DNA from: Mesorhizobium sp. NZP2298
Lineage (GTDB): Bacteria; Pseudomonadota; Alphaproteobacteria; Rhizobiales; Rhizobiaceae
Reading direction: 5' to 3'
Length of the DNA stretch: 64,000 bases
Assembly (NCBI RefSeq): GCF_013170825.1
Contig: NZ_CP033365.1
Coordinates: forward strand, 3,732,001-3,796,000
Shown here: one piece after another, positions 1-9,448 of the stretch
How positions within the stretch are numbered: the stretch's first letter is position 1
How the letters are laid out: every line of letters starts with the position of its first letter
The notes under the pieces: model-generated
Told to the model about the DNA's origin: nothing
Databases searched by the model: none
The model's input: only the letters and a program-made list of their open reading frames with translations
Position numbers and translations under genes: made by a program

Positions 1-762
1 GGCGCGATCGTGCTGCTCTGGCTGCGCTGGGAAAAGGCCTTGGCCTTGGCACCGGTGATCGGCGCGGTGCTGATCATGGCTGATTTCGGCGATGCGGCGC
101 GTGCTTCGACGCCGGACCTGCTCACGTCGGCGCTGCTGCTCGGCGGGCTCTACGCCTATGTCAGGGGCCGCGAGGCGGCGACGGCGATCCTGCTCTTCCT
201 CGCCTTCATGGTGCGGCCTGACAATATTGTCTTCCTTGCCATCCTTGCTGTGTTGCTGGTCTCCTTCCGGCAGCAGGCGTGGGGCGCGCTGGCCGGCTTC
301 GCCGCGTCCTTCGTTGCCTATTTCGCCATTTCGCACTGGGCCCATCATCCCGGCTGGTGGCCGCATCTGTGGTTCTCCAGCATCGAACAGCACTACAATA
401 TGGACGGGTTCGAGCCGGCGTTCTCGGTCACCGCCTATCTCAGGGCGTTTGCGACGTCGCTGCTGCGCGCCGTCAACCTGAACAGCTGGGTCGGGGTCTC
501 CGTGCTGGCGCTGGCCGGCTGGTTTGCCGCCGGCCGTGCCGGGTTCCACCTCGAGCGCCGTGCCGGCATCCTGTTCGCGGCGCTGGTCCTCGGTGCGCTG
601 GCGAAGTTCACGGTCTTCCCGATCCACGACACGCGCATCTATTTCCCACATCTGATCCCGCCATTCCTGCTGCTGGCGGCGCCCTTCATGGCGCTGTGGG
701 CTGTATCGGTTCGTGGCCAACACCGCGCGGCCTTGCACGTCATTCCCGGAGACAAGCCATGA
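1..762 (+). CDS. Polytopic membrane protein, GT-C glycosyltransferase-like, 5' truncated by window edge
   Basis: The frame is open from the first base, so the gene begins upstream; the GTG at 10 lies inside a hydrophobic run and is not a convincing start. About 250 residues are visible, with roughly six or seven hydrophobic helices separated by short basic loops (GREAAT near residue 55, MVRPDN near 70, FPIHDTR near 205). This is the look of the membrane half of GT39/GT87-like (GT-C) glycosyltransferases, which transfer sugars from polyprenyl-phosphate donors at the membrane; the family call is by layout only. Its stop overlaps the next start as ATGA, so it is translationally coupled to the FkbM methyltransferase, suggesting work on a surface glycan. 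Confidence 0.5.
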   Translation, partial: GAIVLLWLRWEKALALAPVIGAVLIMADFGDAARASTPDLLTSALLLGGLYAYVRGREAATAILLFLAFMVRPDNIVFLAILAVLLVSFRQQAWGALAGFAASFVAYFAISHWAHHPGWWPHLWFSSIEQHYNMDGFEPAFSVTAYLRAFATSLLRAVNLNSWVGVSVLALAGWFAAGRAGFHLERRAGILFAALVLGALAKFTVFPIHDTRIYFPHLIPPFLLLAAPFMALWAVSVRGQHRAALHVIPGDKP

Positions 763-1517
763 GTTCTCTATCCAGCCTGGCGCGCATCGCCTTGTCGCTC
801 GGTCTTCCCTCCGGCCTGCTCGATCGCGGGCCGTCGCTGCGCGGCACGAAATTCCTCGCCAAGGCGGCGCTGAAAGCGCGCTTCGGTGGAGCAGGGCAGC
901 CGTTCCAGATGGTCAATGTCGGCGCCTGCGACGGCGCGCTGTTCGACGATGTCACGCCGTGGCTGCACAGGATTGCCGGCGCCCGCGCCATGCTGGTCGA
1001 GCCGATTCCGTACAATCAGAAACGGCTGCGCGCCAATTATCCCGACATGGACCGCTTCATCATCGAGCCGGTGGCCGTCACAAAAACCAGGGGCACGATC
1101 ACCGTCCATACTTTCGACGCAGCCGCGCTGGAGGCCGGCACGCTGCCGATCGAGTTCATCGGTTGCTCGTCGGTCACCGACACCAATCTGATGTCGGGCA
1201 AGAATGCCTGGGGCGAGGCCGATGCCAATTTCAACAAATTCGCGCCGCACCTCAGGGATATCGAGGTGCCGTCGGAAACGCTGCAGACGCTGCTCGACCG
1301 CAATGGCATCAGCCATATCGACGCTTTCCTCGTCGATTGCGAAGGCGCGGACTGGATGGTCTTCGAGCAGCTCGACCTCAAGCGCTACCGCCCGGGCTTG
1401 ATCAAGGTGGAAGTCGGCGCGCTGCCGGCGCCCGAGATCGGCCAGGTCGTGGTCAAGCTGAAGACGGCGGGCTACCAGGTCGGCTTCCAGGCCGAGGATA
1501 TCTGGGCGTTCGCGTAA
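759..1517 (+). CDS. FkbM family SAM-dependent methyltransferase
   Basis: A 252-residue protein starting at the ATG that overlaps the upstream stop (ATGA). The SAM-binding motif I region VNVGACDG lies near residue 52, followed by an acidic strand end (LVEPIP) near residue 80. The central signature DAFLVDCEGADW near residue 190 is the usual FkbM landmark. FkbM proteins O-methylate sugars or polyketides. Coupling to a membrane glycosyltransferase-like gene suggests methylation of a surface polysaccharide or glycolipid sugar, but that substrate is inferred. There is no signal peptide or membrane segment, so the enzyme should act in the cytoplasm. Confidence 0.8.
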   Translation: MSSLSSLARIALSLGLPSGLLDRGPSLRGTKFLAKAALKARFGGAGQPFQMVNVGACDGALFDDVTPWLHRIAGARAMLVEPIPYNQKRLRANYPDMDRFIIEPVAVTKTRGTITVHTFDAAALEAGTLPIEFIGCSSVTDTNLMSGKNAWGEADANFNKFAPHLRDIEVPSETLQTLLDRNGISHIDAFLVDCEGADWMVFEQLDLKRYRPGLIKVEVGALPAPEIGQVVVKLKTAGYQVGFQAEDIWAFA

Positions 1518-1520
1518 GGT

Positions 1521-2342
1521 TTACCCATCAACGGCGGCAGTGGCTCCGCGTCGTTCAGCCATATAGCGGCCCGGCGAGGTACCGAACGCTTTTCGGAACA
1601 TCGTGACGAAACTGCCCGCGCTTTCATAGCCAAGGTCGAGCGCCACGCTCTGGATCGAGGCGCCCGCCGCCATCCACTGTAGCGCAAGCATGATCGTCAG
1701 TTGCTGGCGCCAGCGGCCGAAGCTCATGCCCGTCTCGCGCGTGAGAATGCGTGCAAACGTCCGCTCGCTGAGACCGGCGCGTCTCGCCCATGTCTCCATC
1801 GTGCCGCGATCGGCGGGGTCGGCCATCATCGCCTCGACGATCCGGCGCAGCCGATCGTCTCGCGGCATCGGCAGGTGCAGATGCTCGACCGGAGCCGCGG
1901 CGATCTCATCGAGCAAAAGCGTGCCCAGATGCGATTCTCGGCCGCCTTCGGGATAGTCCAGGGGAAAGCTGGCGGCGCGGATCAGCAATTCGCGCAGCAG
2001 TGGTGAGACGGACAGCGTACAGCAGGTGGCCGGCAAGGCAGCCGCCATCGCGGGATCGATAAAGACATTATAGCCTTCAATTGGTCCGGACGCCTTGATG
2101 GCGTGCACGGCACCGCCGGGCATCCAGATCGCGCAATGTGGCGGCACCAGCCACAGACCGCTCTCGACTTCGCATGTGAAGACGCCGCGCATTGTGAGCA
2201 GCAGCTGAGCCTTGCGGTGCGCGTGATGGCTGAGCTCGATGACGCCTGTGGCCAGCGTCAAGCCATAGACCATCACTGGTCGAGGCACATCGTCCGGATC
2301 GGGAAAATCGGCAGGTTTGGGATGCGATTCGATAATGGGCAT
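1521..2342 (-). CDS. AraC family regulator with N-terminal cupin domain
   Basis: A 273-residue protein. The N-terminal half is a cupin-like sensor (SHHAHRKAQLLLT near 38-50 and PPHCAIWMPGG near 68-78), and the C-terminal 100 residues hold the two helix-turn-helix units of AraC/XylS regulators (WARRAGLSERTFARILTRE, then ALDLGYESAGSFVTMFRKAFG). This architecture is that of AraC regulators controlling efflux or metabolic genes next door. The gene is divergent from the PNPOx-like/siderophore-interacting pair, with about 205 bp between the starts, so that pair is the natural candidate target. It ends only 3 bp after the FkbM gene on the other strand. The ligand is unknown. Confidence 0.85.
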   Translation of the reverse strand: MPIIESHPKPADFPDPDDVPRPVMVYGLTLATGVIELSHHAHRKAQLLLTMRGVFTCEVESGLWLVPPHCAIWMPGGAVHAIKASGPIEGYNVFIDPAMAAALPATCCTLSVSPLLRELLIRAASFPLDYPEGGRESHLGTLLLDEIAAAPVEHLHLPMPRDDRLRRIVEAMMADPADRGTMETWARRAGLSERTFARILTRETGMSFGRWRQQLTIMLALQWMAAGASIQSVALDLGYESAGSFVTMFRKAFGTSPGRYMAERRGATAAVDG

Positions 2343-2547
2343 CTGGTCTGCTGGCTTTCCACATTGGCAGGATCTCGAAACATTTTGTCATATTTGCCCG
2401 ATGTCGCCAATCGCTTGAGATTGTAGTGATTGTCCTCGAACCTAAGGGAAATGCCACCAAGGAGCCCATTAGGAGGCCATGGAGAAGGGGTATTGAGGTC
2501 GTATCCGTCGCGCCCTCTCAATGCCCACCCAAACGTGGAGTGCCGCC

Positions 2548-3558
2548 ATGAACAAGCCGGTTGATACCGCCGCCCTGTTGAAAGCAACCATGGGCGCGAC
2601 CCCGCCGCCGATGAACTCTCGGATTATCGGTCATCTCGATTATGCCGCGCTGCGCTGGATCGCGGCTTCGCCGTTGATGTTCGCAGCGTTCGGAGACAGC
2701 TCCGGGCTCGGCGTCACCCTCGGCGGTGGCGTTACTGGTTTCGCCAGCGGCGACACATACGAACTGCGGTTGCCGGTTGCGATGCTCGACGATCCGGCCT
2801 TGGCCGTGCCTGGCCAGGGTTTTGGCTCGCTGTTCCTGCTGCCATGCGTCGGCGAGACGATGCGCGTCAACGGCACGGTGAGGGAGGTTCGGAATGGCGA
2901 AATCCGCATTGCCGTCGAGGAATGCTATGGCCATTGCGACAAGGCGTTGATCCGCTCCGAATATTGGGCGGCCCTGTTCGAGATGCTGGCGCCGCAAGGC
3001 GTCAGCGCGTTCGCTGCCGCCAACCGCTTCATGGCGCTGGCGACCGTCGATGCGTGGGGCCGTGTCGAGCTCAGTCCCAAGGACGATCCGGCCGGCATAC
3101 TGGCGCGGAGCGGCGGGAACGGTTTCACGGAGCGTCCGGGCAATCGCGTCTTCGGCGATCATCTTGCGCAGCCGCAGGTCGCTGCCCTGGTGCTGGTCCT
3201 GGGTTCGGCGCAGGTCGTTCGTGTGTCGGGCACCGTCCGCATATCAGCCGATCAGACCGCATGCGCACCATTCGTCTTCCAGGACGAGACGGCAGCGCTG
3301 GTCGCCATCATCGAGGACCCCGCCGCCGAGTTCGGCGAGAGCTCGACCCTTCTGCGCCTCGGCGATTGGCCCGGCAGGCCACCAGTCCGCGCGATGGAGG
3401 CGGCCAAGCCATTCGCCGCGCACATCAGGCCCGGCCGGCACACGGGCCTCGGCGCCGAACTTGCGAGTGCTGCCGTGTCGGTTCCCGGCGTTTCCGATCT
3501 TTTGCGGAAAGGTCTGGAAACGGACCGCCAGGGCTACCTCCGTTCGGTTCCACCGTGA
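2548..3558 (+). CDS. Pyridoxamine 5'-phosphate oxidase-like (split-barrel) protein
   Basis: A 336-residue protein. The ATG at 2548 is chosen because GGAG lies 7 bases upstream; an in-frame ATG at 2521 has no ribosome binding site. The first half has the FMN-binding split-barrel pattern of PNPOx-like proteins (LDYAALRWIAAS, FGSLFLLPCVGETMRVNG, YGHCDKALIRS, the last typical of the family's C-terminal strand). A second, looser repeat follows (GNRVFGDHLAQPQVAALV). Proteins of this type often stand next to siderophore-interacting flavoreductases, as here. It may reduce or bind a flavin- or heme-linked substrate, but no reaction can be assigned. Confidence 0.7.
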   Translation: MNKPVDTAALLKATMGATPPPMNSRIIGHLDYAALRWIAASPLMFAAFGDSSGLGVTLGGGVTGFASGDTYELRLPVAMLDDPALAVPGQGFGSLFLLPCVGETMRVNGTVREVRNGEIRIAVEECYGHCDKALIRSEYWAALFEMLAPQGVSAFAAANRFMALATVDAWGRVELSPKDDPAGILARSGGNGFTERPGNRVFGDHLAQPQVAALVLVLGSAQVVRVSGTVRISADQTACAPFVFQDETAALVAIIEDPAAEFGESSTLLRLGDWPGRPPVRAMEAAKPFAAHIRPGRHTGLGAELASAAVSVPGVSDLLRKGLETDRQGYLRSVPP

Positions 3559-3603
3559 TCGGCTCGCGGTGCCGATATCCCGCCCAGACGCTATAATGGA
3601 GTG

Positions 3604-4359
3604 ATGCTTTTGACCAATTCTGCCCACCGCTTCCAGGAGACGACGTCTTCGCCTCAGCCGGGCTACGTCACGCGGACCTTGCTGCGATGGTTGATGCGCC
3701 CAGCGCGCGTTGCCGCCGTGGAGGCCCTGTCGCAGCATTTCCGCCTGATCGATCTTGAAGGCGAGGCGCTTAAGGGGATCGCCTGGGCGGTCGGCCAGAA
3801 GCTGCAGATATCCATGGGCACGGGCCTGACTGCCCGAACCTATACGCCGATATCCTGGGACGCGGAACGCGGCAGGACACGGCTGCTCGCCTTCGCGCAT
3901 GGCGACGGTCCCGGCAGCCGGTGGGCTGATGCCTTGCGCGAAGGCGATAGTTGCCAGTTCTTCGGGCCACGCCGTTCGCTCGACCTCTCCGGCCTTGAGG
4001 CAACGATGGTGCTGTTCGGGGACGAAACTTCCTTCGCCCTGGCGGCGGCATTCCACGCCATTCCCAGATCGCGCGTGAGCTGTATTTTCGAAGCGACTGA
4101 TATTGCGGAATCGCAGCCGGTACTGGAGGCGATCGGCCTTGGCGGTGCGACGCTGATTGCGCGTGCCACCGACGATGCGCATCTCACCGCGGCTTCAGTC
4201 GAGGTGGCCACGCATGCTGCCGGCGGTGCGTATGTCATCCTGACAGGCAAGGCGCGGTCGATCCAGCATGTGAGCCGCGTGCTGAAAACCGAGGGCGTCG
4301 GATCGTCACGGGTGAAAGCCAAGGCCTATTGGGCGCCGGGCAAGGTCGGGCTGGACTGA
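3604..4359 (+). CDS. Siderophore-interacting protein (FAD-dependent ferric-siderophore reductase family)
   Basis: About 251 residues; a GTG at 3601 and an ATG at 3604 are both possible starts and GGAG overlaps 3598-3601, so the start is uncertain. The FAD-binding motif ARTYTPISWD sits near residue 78, matching the R-x-Y-T signature of the SIP family, and the C-terminal NAD(P)H domain carries VLFGDETSFALAAAF. Family members reduce Fe(III) in imported siderophores in the cytoplasm. The gene directly follows the split-barrel gene with a 45-bp gap and is probably cotranscribed with it. I see no iron-responsive Fur or RirA box that I would vouch for. Confidence 0.8.
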   Translation: MLLTNSAHRFQETTSSPQPGYVTRTLLRWLMRPARVAAVEALSQHFRLIDLEGEALKGIAWAVGQKLQISMGTGLTARTYTPISWDAERGRTRLLAFAHGDGPGSRWADALREGDSCQFFGPRRSLDLSGLEATMVLFGDETSFALAAAFHAIPRSRVSCIFEATDIAESQPVLEAIGLGGATLIARATDDAHLTAASVEVATHAAGGAYVILTGKARSIQHVSRVLKTEGVGSSRVKAKAYWAPGKVGLD

Positions 4360-4408
4360 GCCACGAACAGAACCATTCTGTCGTCTGGTCGCTCGGCTTT
4401 TTACCAAT

Positions 4409-4418
4409 GTCGCAAACA
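4409..4418. promoter_or_regulatory. Single TGTCGCAAA motif upstream of the first FAD/GcvT gene
   Basis: The sequence TGTCGCAAAC lies 66-75 bp before the start at 4484. The same core (or its complement TTTGCGACA) recurs in the promoter regions of the GlxA-type regulator, the PF13769-like gene and the corrinoid/mttB pair. A single copy is weak evidence on its own; it is listed because of that company. Confidence 0.25.
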
Positions 4419-4483
4419 GGCTTCATCAGGCCCACCGCTCCGCCCTATAGTCCGCCCGCTTTATCACTTTGGAGTCGCGGGCA

Positions 4484-7045
4484 ATGGCAGAGTTTCCGAA
4501 AAAGGCGAAGGTCGTCATCATTGGCCTCGGCGGTATTGTCGGCGCGTCGATCGCCCATCACCTGATCGAACGTGGCTGGGACGACATTGTCGGCATCGAC
4601 AAGTCGGGCATCCCGACAGACATCGGTTCGACCGCGCACGCCTCTGATTTCTGCTACACCACCAGCCATGATTTCCTGTCCTGCTGGACGACGCTCTATT
4701 CCATCGATTTCTACGAGAAGATGGGCCACTACGCCCGCATCGGCGGCCTTGAAGTGGCCCGTGTCGGCGACGACGGCCGCATGGACGAGATCAAGCGCAA
4801 GATCGCCTCGGCGAAAGCTTTCGGCACACGCGCCCGCCTGATCGAACCGGCCGAGATCAAGGAAAAGTTCCCGCTGATCGAACAGGACATGGTCCAGGGC
4901 GGCCTGTGGGATCCGGACGCCGGCCTCGTCATTCCACGCTCGCAGACCGTTGCCGGCAAGCTGGTCGACCAGGCGGAGGCGTCGGGGAAGCTGAAATCCT
5001 TCGCCAACACGCCCGCCAAGTCGCTCGTGGTCAAGGACGGCCGCATCAGCGCCGTGGTGACGGACCGCGGTACCATCGAGGCCGACTATGTCATCGTCTG
5101 CGCCGGCATCTGGGGCCGGCTGATCGCGGAAATGGTCGGCGAGGACCTGCCGGTCATGCCGATCGATCATCCGCTGACCTTCTTCGGGCCTTACAACGAG
5201 TTCGCCGGCACCGGCAAGGAGATCGGCTGGCCGCTGCTGCGCGACCAGGGCAACTCGGCCTACATGCGCGACACTGGCGATCCCAAGACCGCCGAAGGCG
5301 GGCAAATCGAATGGGGTTACTACGAAGAGACCAATCCGCGCCTTTGTCATCCGCGCGACCTGCTGGAGAAGGACCAGGCCCGTCTTTCGCCGTCGCAGCG
5401 CGATCTCGACATGGAGCAGATCCTGGCGCCGCTCGAGCGCGCCATGGAGTTGACGCCGATCCTGGGCGAGCTCGGCTACAATGAAAGCCATTCCTTCAAC
5501 GGCCTGCTGCAGGTGACGGCCGATGGCGGTCCGTCGATGGGCGAAAGCCAGAAGGTGAGGGGCCTGTGGTATGCCGTCGCCATCTGGGTCAAGGACGGGC
5601 CCGGCATGGGCAAGCTGATCGCCGACTGGATGACCGACGGCCGCACCGCGATCGATCATCACGCCATTGACTATGCCCGCTTCTATCCGCACCAGACCAA
5701 GGAGCAGTTCATCTGGGATCGCTGCACCGAGACGGCGATGAAGGTCTACAATCCCGCGGTGCATCCGCGCGAACCGTTCTCCAAGGGCCGCAACATCAGG
5801 CGCTCGCCGTTCTGGGAGCGCGAGAAGGAACTCGGCGGCTACTTCATGGAACTGGGCGGCTGGGAGCGCGCCCATGGCTATGCCGCCAACGAGCATCTGC
5901 TGGAAAAATACGGCAACCGGGTGCCGGTGCGCGAGAACGAGTGGGACAACCGCCATTTCTGGCGCGTCTCCAATGCCGAGCATCTGGCGATGAGCGAGGA
6001 TTGCGGCATCGTCAATCTCTCGCATTTCTCCATGTATGATGTCGAAGGGCCCGACCATGTCGCGCTGCTGGAATGGCTGTGCGCGGCCAAGATCGGCGGC
6101 GACAACAACATCGGCAAGGGCATCTACACCCACTTCCTCGACGAGGAAGGCATGGTGCGCGCCGACTTCACCGTCATCCGGATGGCCGATCGCTGCCGTG
6201 TGATCGACGGTGCCGACGCCGGCCCGCGCGACTTCCGCTACATGCAGCGAACCGCGCAGGACAAGGGTTTTGATGTCACCATCACCGATGTGACGGAAAA
6301 ATACGTCACCATCGGCATCTGGGGGCCGAATGCCCGCGCGACCCTACAGAAGGTGGTCGAGAATCCGGACGGGCTCTCGGTTGAAAACTTCCCCTTCGCC
6401 GCGATCAAGCCGATCCGGATCGGCGGCAAGGATGTCACCGCTTTCCGCATCTCCTATGTCGGCGAGCAGGGGTGGGAACTGCACATGCGCTATGAGGACG
6501 GGCTGGCCGTCTGGGACGCGCTGCGCACGACCGGCGTCATGCCGTTCGGCGTCGAGACCTATGCCAATACGCGACGCATGGAAAAGAGCCTGCGGCTGCA
6601 GAACGCCGACCTTCTGACCGAGTACAATCTGCTCGAAGCCGATCTCGCGCGCCCGAAGGTCAAGGAGAACGATTTCTGCGGCAAGGCCAAGCACCTGGAA
6701 TACCGTGCCCGCGAACACCAGCCGGCGACTTTGTGCACGCTGGTGATGACCGAAAACACCGATTCGAAAGGCGTGGCGCGTTATCCCGTGGGCACCATGC
6801 CGGTGCTGGATCCCGCCACCGGCGAGACACTGGTCGACGAACTCGGCCGCCGCTCCTTCACCACATCGGTCGCCTATGGCCCGACCATCGGCAAGAACAT
6901 CGCGCTCGCCTACCTGCCACATTCGTATGCGCAGGAAGGCCGCAAGCTCAAGGTGGAATATTTCGGCGAGACCTACCCGGTCGAAGTCGCCGGCGTTGGT
7001 TACAAGCCACTCTACGATCCGGAGAACTTGAAGCCGCGCAGCTGA
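4484..7045 (+). CDS. FAD-dependent oxidoreductase / GcvT fusion, dimethylglycine-sarcosine dehydrogenase type
   Basis: An 853-residue protein; ATG at 4484 has GGAG 9 bases upstream. The N-terminal DAO-type FAD domain (about 1-420) begins with IIGLGGIVGAS, in which the first glycine of the usual GxGxxG is shifted by one. STAHAS around His52 occupies the place of the covalent-FAD histidine of dimethylglycine dehydrogenases. The C-terminal half (about 480-850) is a GcvT-like THF-binding domain (FSMYDVEGPDH, YVGEQGWELHM). Such fusions oxidise an N-methyl group and pass the formaldehyde to THF as methylene-THF. Roughly 27% larger substrate differences within the family cannot be read here. It stands alone, with a TGTCGCAAA motif upstream. 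Confidence 0.85.
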   Translation: MAEFPKKAKVVIIGLGGIVGASIAHHLIERGWDDIVGIDKSGIPTDIGSTAHASDFCYTTSHDFLSCWTTLYSIDFYEKMGHYARIGGLEVARVGDDGRMDEIKRKIASAKAFGTRARLIEPAEIKEKFPLIEQDMVQGGLWDPDAGLVIPRSQTVAGKLVDQAEASGKLKSFANTPAKSLVVKDGRISAVVTDRGTIEADYVIVCAGIWGRLIAEMVGEDLPVMPIDHPLTFFGPYNEFAGTGKEIGWPLLRDQGNSAYMRDTGDPKTAEGGQIEWGYYEETNPRLCHPRDLLEKDQARLSPSQRDLDMEQILAPLERAMELTPILGELGYNESHSFNGLLQVTADGGPSMGESQKVRGLWYAVAIWVKDGPGMGKLIADWMTDGRTAIDHHAIDYARFYPHQTKEQFIWDRCTETAMKVYNPAVHPREPFSKGRNIRRSPFWEREKELGGYFMELGGWERAHGYAANEHLLEKYGNRVPVRENEWDNRHFWRVSNAEHLAMSEDCGIVNLSHFSMYDVEGPDHVALLEWLCAAKIGGDNNIGKGIYTHFLDEEGMVRADFTVIRMADRCRVIDGADAGPRDFRYMQRTAQDKGFDVTITDVTEKYVTIGIWGPNARATLQKVVENPDGLSVENFPFAAIKPIRIGGKDVTAFRISYVGEQGWELHMRYEDGLAVWDALRTTGVMPFGVETYANTRRMEKSLRLQNADLLTEYNLLEADLARPKVKENDFCGKAKHLEYRAREHQPATLCTLVMTENTDSKGVARYPVGTMPVLDPATGETLVDELGRRSFTTSVAYGPTIGKNIALAYLPHSYAQEGRKLKVEYFGETYPVEVAGVGYKPLYDPENLKPRS

Positions 7046-7153
7046 GCACAAGAGCCTTGGGCGCGCTGCGTGGCGGTTGCACCCAAATCCAAGCGAGATG
7101 CAAAAGCAAGAACCTGAATCGCGTAGCCTGAATCCGTTCAAACGCGAGGCGCT

Positions 7154-7834
7154 TTAGGTCAGTGCATTGTCTATTTCAGCCTGGCTTGATGGAATGCTGC
7201 CGCCGGCGGCGATTTCTTCACTCAATCGGCTTGCCCGCTCCCAGCGGTCGGCGAAGTTCCACCCGCCGATCTGGACACTCGAATAGACGGTGGTCTCGCC
7301 CCTTGATCCCGGCGTGAAATACATGGCTCCGTCCGCCGGAGACGGGTAAACCATGGCGCGTTTGTACTTCTTGTAGAACTGGCCGCGGATGCGGTCGCTG
7401 ATCCGGGTGTTGTCCTGTTCACTGATCCAGGACACGAAGGCCGCCGACAGGAATGTCGATAGCCCGGCGGCAAGCGTTTTCATCATCTCTTCGGTTGTGG
7501 CATCCGTGTCCTTCGGCGGTGTGAGGTCGATGGCCAGGACGACGATCAGGCCGGAAACGAAAGCCGCTATGGCTGCCGGTCCCAGCACCCAACCTTCAAG
7601 GAAAAGCAGCCCGGCGCGCGGCCTTTTCGGCAGCAACAGGGTGCCGATCAATTCCAGCAGATAGCCGGCCACGATTGCCGACAACACCAGCAGAAGCGCT
7701 TCAGCCCATTGGTGATGTATCAACATCCATGCGAAAGCCATGCCAATCAACACGACAATCAGCGCCTTGGCGGGGCCGCGAAGATCCCCGAACAGGTCTT
7801 GCAATTCCGAAAGGAACTTACCCAGCCCAAACAT
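7154..7834 (-). CDS. Integral membrane protein of unknown function
   Basis: A 226-residue protein I do not recognise. Three hydrophobic helices occupy roughly residues 20-40, 42-65 and 78-100, followed by a segment that may form a re-entrant helix near 125, then a soluble basic tail (FYKKYKRAM, and SSVQIGGWNFADRWERA). I chose the ATG at 7834 because it lies 5 bp after the stop of the preceding minus-strand gene; an in-frame ATG at 7870 would overlap that gene instead. The pair is probably one operon. Neither start has a strong ribosome binding site, which is compatible with translational coupling. Confidence 0.5.
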   Translation of the reverse strand: MFGLGKFLSELQDLFGDLRGPAKALIVVLIGMAFAWMLIHHQWAEALLLVLSAIVAGYLLELIGTLLLPKRPRAGLLFLEGWVLGPAAIAAFVSGLIVVLAIDLTPPKDTDATTEEMMKTLAAGLSTFLSAAFVSWISEQDNTRISDRIRGQFYKKYKRAMVYPSPADGAMYFTPGSRGETTVYSSVQIGGWNFADRWERASRLSEEIAAGGSIPSSQAEIDNALT

Positions 7835-7839
7835 GGCAA

Positions 7840-8322
7840 TTATGGATGTTGGGAGGGACGATGGCTGCATTGCCAGACGACGCTGCCGTCCGGCCTGCGA
7901 ACCTGATGCATCGGCGCGTAAGGTACAGCCAGTTGGCATTCGCTGGCCGCGGCCAGGGCCGTCAACAGCTTCACGCTCTCGAAAAGCACTCGCATCAGCG
8001 GCTCGGCTGGGCCGATTGGCAGCATCGCCTGCCGGCTCTTGTCCAGGGCGGTGATGGCCTCGGCCAGTTCAAAGGTCGAGATCGACTTCGGGTTGTCGAC
8101 GGGGGGCGATGCTGCGTTGAAAGTCAAAACCCGCGTCGCCAGAGCGAGCGCGCGTACCATGGGCTGGAGATCGACGCGTTCCGAAATCTCTTGCGTCGGC
8201 AACACGCCGCGCAACTCCAGTCTCGACAATTCGTTTTCCAGCACGCGGAGTTGCTCGACAGCTTGGCTTTGCGCGGCGGCAAGTTGAAGGCTGACCTCAT
8301 CGCCCGAGCTTGTCCGAGACAT
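7840..8322 (-). CDS. Small soluble helical protein of unknown function
   Basis: A 160-residue protein with a good GGGAGG ribosome binding site 6 bases before its ATG. It is rich in Leu, Glu, Gln and Ala; the first 60 residues (around AAAQSQAVEQLRVLENEL) look like a coiled coil. No catalytic motif or signal peptide is visible. It is the first gene of a two-gene operon with the membrane protein at 7154-7834 and is divergent from the DUF1194 gene, with 198 bp between the starts. A cytoplasmic partner for the membrane protein is a reasonable guess, no more. Confidence 0.5.
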   Translation of the reverse strand: MSRTSSGDEVSLQLAAAQSQAVEQLRVLENELSRLELRGVLPTQEISERVDLQPMVRALALATRVLTFNAASPPVDNPKSISTFELAEAITALDKSRQAMLPIGPAEPLMRVLFESVKLLTALAAASECQLAVPYAPMHQVRRPDGSVVWQCSHRPSQHP

Positions 8323-8520
8323 GGTTTTCCTCCCAGCAGAAGGCGAAACAATAGTTCAAATCCGCTCGCCGCAGAAGTACTTCGACCCGATGGCGCGAAT
8401 TTTCTCCGCGACTTGCCAACAACGACAGCGGTCGGGCGAAACACTGCGCAAGCGCGCCAATGCGAGAAAATGTGAGTGGTGCCACTTCACGCGCCAGTCG
8501 GCTGAGCGCATTATCCGGAC

Positions 8521-9357
8521 ATGGTTCGGGCATTGACAGCACTGCTGGCAGTATCCGCGGTTATCCTGCCGCTCACCGCCGACGTGTCGCTCGCGGACGA
8601 GCCGGTCGATGTCGAGCTGGTGCTGGCGGTCGATGTCTCGCTGTCGATGTCGGCGGATGAGCTCGAGATCCAGCGACACGGCTACGCGGCGGCCCTGACG
8701 CATGACAATGTACTGCAGGCGATCGCCGATGGCGCCTATGGCAAGATCGCCGTCACCTATGTCGAATGGGCCGGCACCACATGGCAACGCGTCATCGTGC
8801 CGTGGACTGTCATCGCCAACCGCGCCGATGCCGAGCGAGTGGTGGCGCAGTTGTCCGCCCAGCCGCCCAACAGCGCGCGCCGCACCTCGATTTCAGGCGC
8901 GCTGGAGTTCGGCAGCGATCTCTTCGCCGAAAGCGGCTACCAGGGAACCAAGCGGGTCATCGATATTTCGGGCGACGGTCCCAACAATCAGGGCGCGCCG
9001 GTCAATCTCACTCGCGACGGGGTGGTCAGGCAGGGTATCGTCATCAACGGCCTGCCGCTGATGACCCGAGGCGGATTTTCAGGCGCCTATGACGTCAATG
9101 ATCTCGACCGTTACTACAGCGACTGCGTCATAGGCGGCCCCGGTGCCTTCATGATCCCGGTCAACGACTGGACGCAATTTCCCGAAGCCATACGCCGCAA
9201 GCTGGTGCTGGAACTCGCCGGCCCGGCGTCACGGCAGTGGGCTGTGGAGGAGGCCGATCATCCGCCGGTGGTGCTGGCGCAGGACAAGCCGGCCGCCGAC
9301 TGCCAGATCGGAGAGAAAATGTGGCGTAACCGCAGCTGGATGCTGGACAGTCGCTAG
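8521..9357 (+). CDS. DUF1194 exported von Willebrand factor A-like protein
   Basis: A 278-residue protein beginning with a signal peptide (MVRALTALLAVSAVILPLTA, cleavage likely after SLA near residue 24). The mature part opens with LVLAVDVSLSMSADE, a DxSxS metal-ion adhesion motif of VWA domains, and DISGDGPNN near 152 supplies a second part of that site. This is the DUF1194 pattern, a rhizobial periplasmic family of unknown role. The C-terminus is proline- and alanine-rich. It is transcribed alone, 91 bp ahead of the crystallin-like gene. Confidence 0.8.
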   Translation: MVRALTALLAVSAVILPLTADVSLADEPVDVELVLAVDVSLSMSADELEIQRHGYAAALTHDNVLQAIADGAYGKIAVTYVEWAGTTWQRVIVPWTVIANRADAERVVAQLSAQPPNSARRTSISGALEFGSDLFAESGYQGTKRVIDISGDGPNNQGAPVNLTRDGVVRQGIVINGLPLMTRGGFSGAYDVNDLDRYYSDCVIGGPGAFMIPVNDWTQFPEAIRRKLVLELAGPASRQWAVEEADHPPVVLAQDKPAADCQIGEKMWRNRSWMLDSR

Positions 9358-9448
9358 GCCTGGGCAACGGCGCGGCAAGCATTGGCAAACTGGCCAGACC
9401 GCGCTATCCAGTTGATGGGGGCCGCGGTTGAAACCGAGGAAACAGCAG

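Noticed and set aside
3591..3600. Perfect TATAAT at 3592-3597 as a -10 box for the siderophore-interacting gene
   Set aside because: It lies 7 bases before the start codon and has no -35 partner at 17 bp; the gene is better explained by cotranscription with its neighbour.
4445..6133. 562-codon minus-strand frame opposite the first FAD/GcvT gene
   Set aside because: Shadow of a well-supported gene; no known domain.
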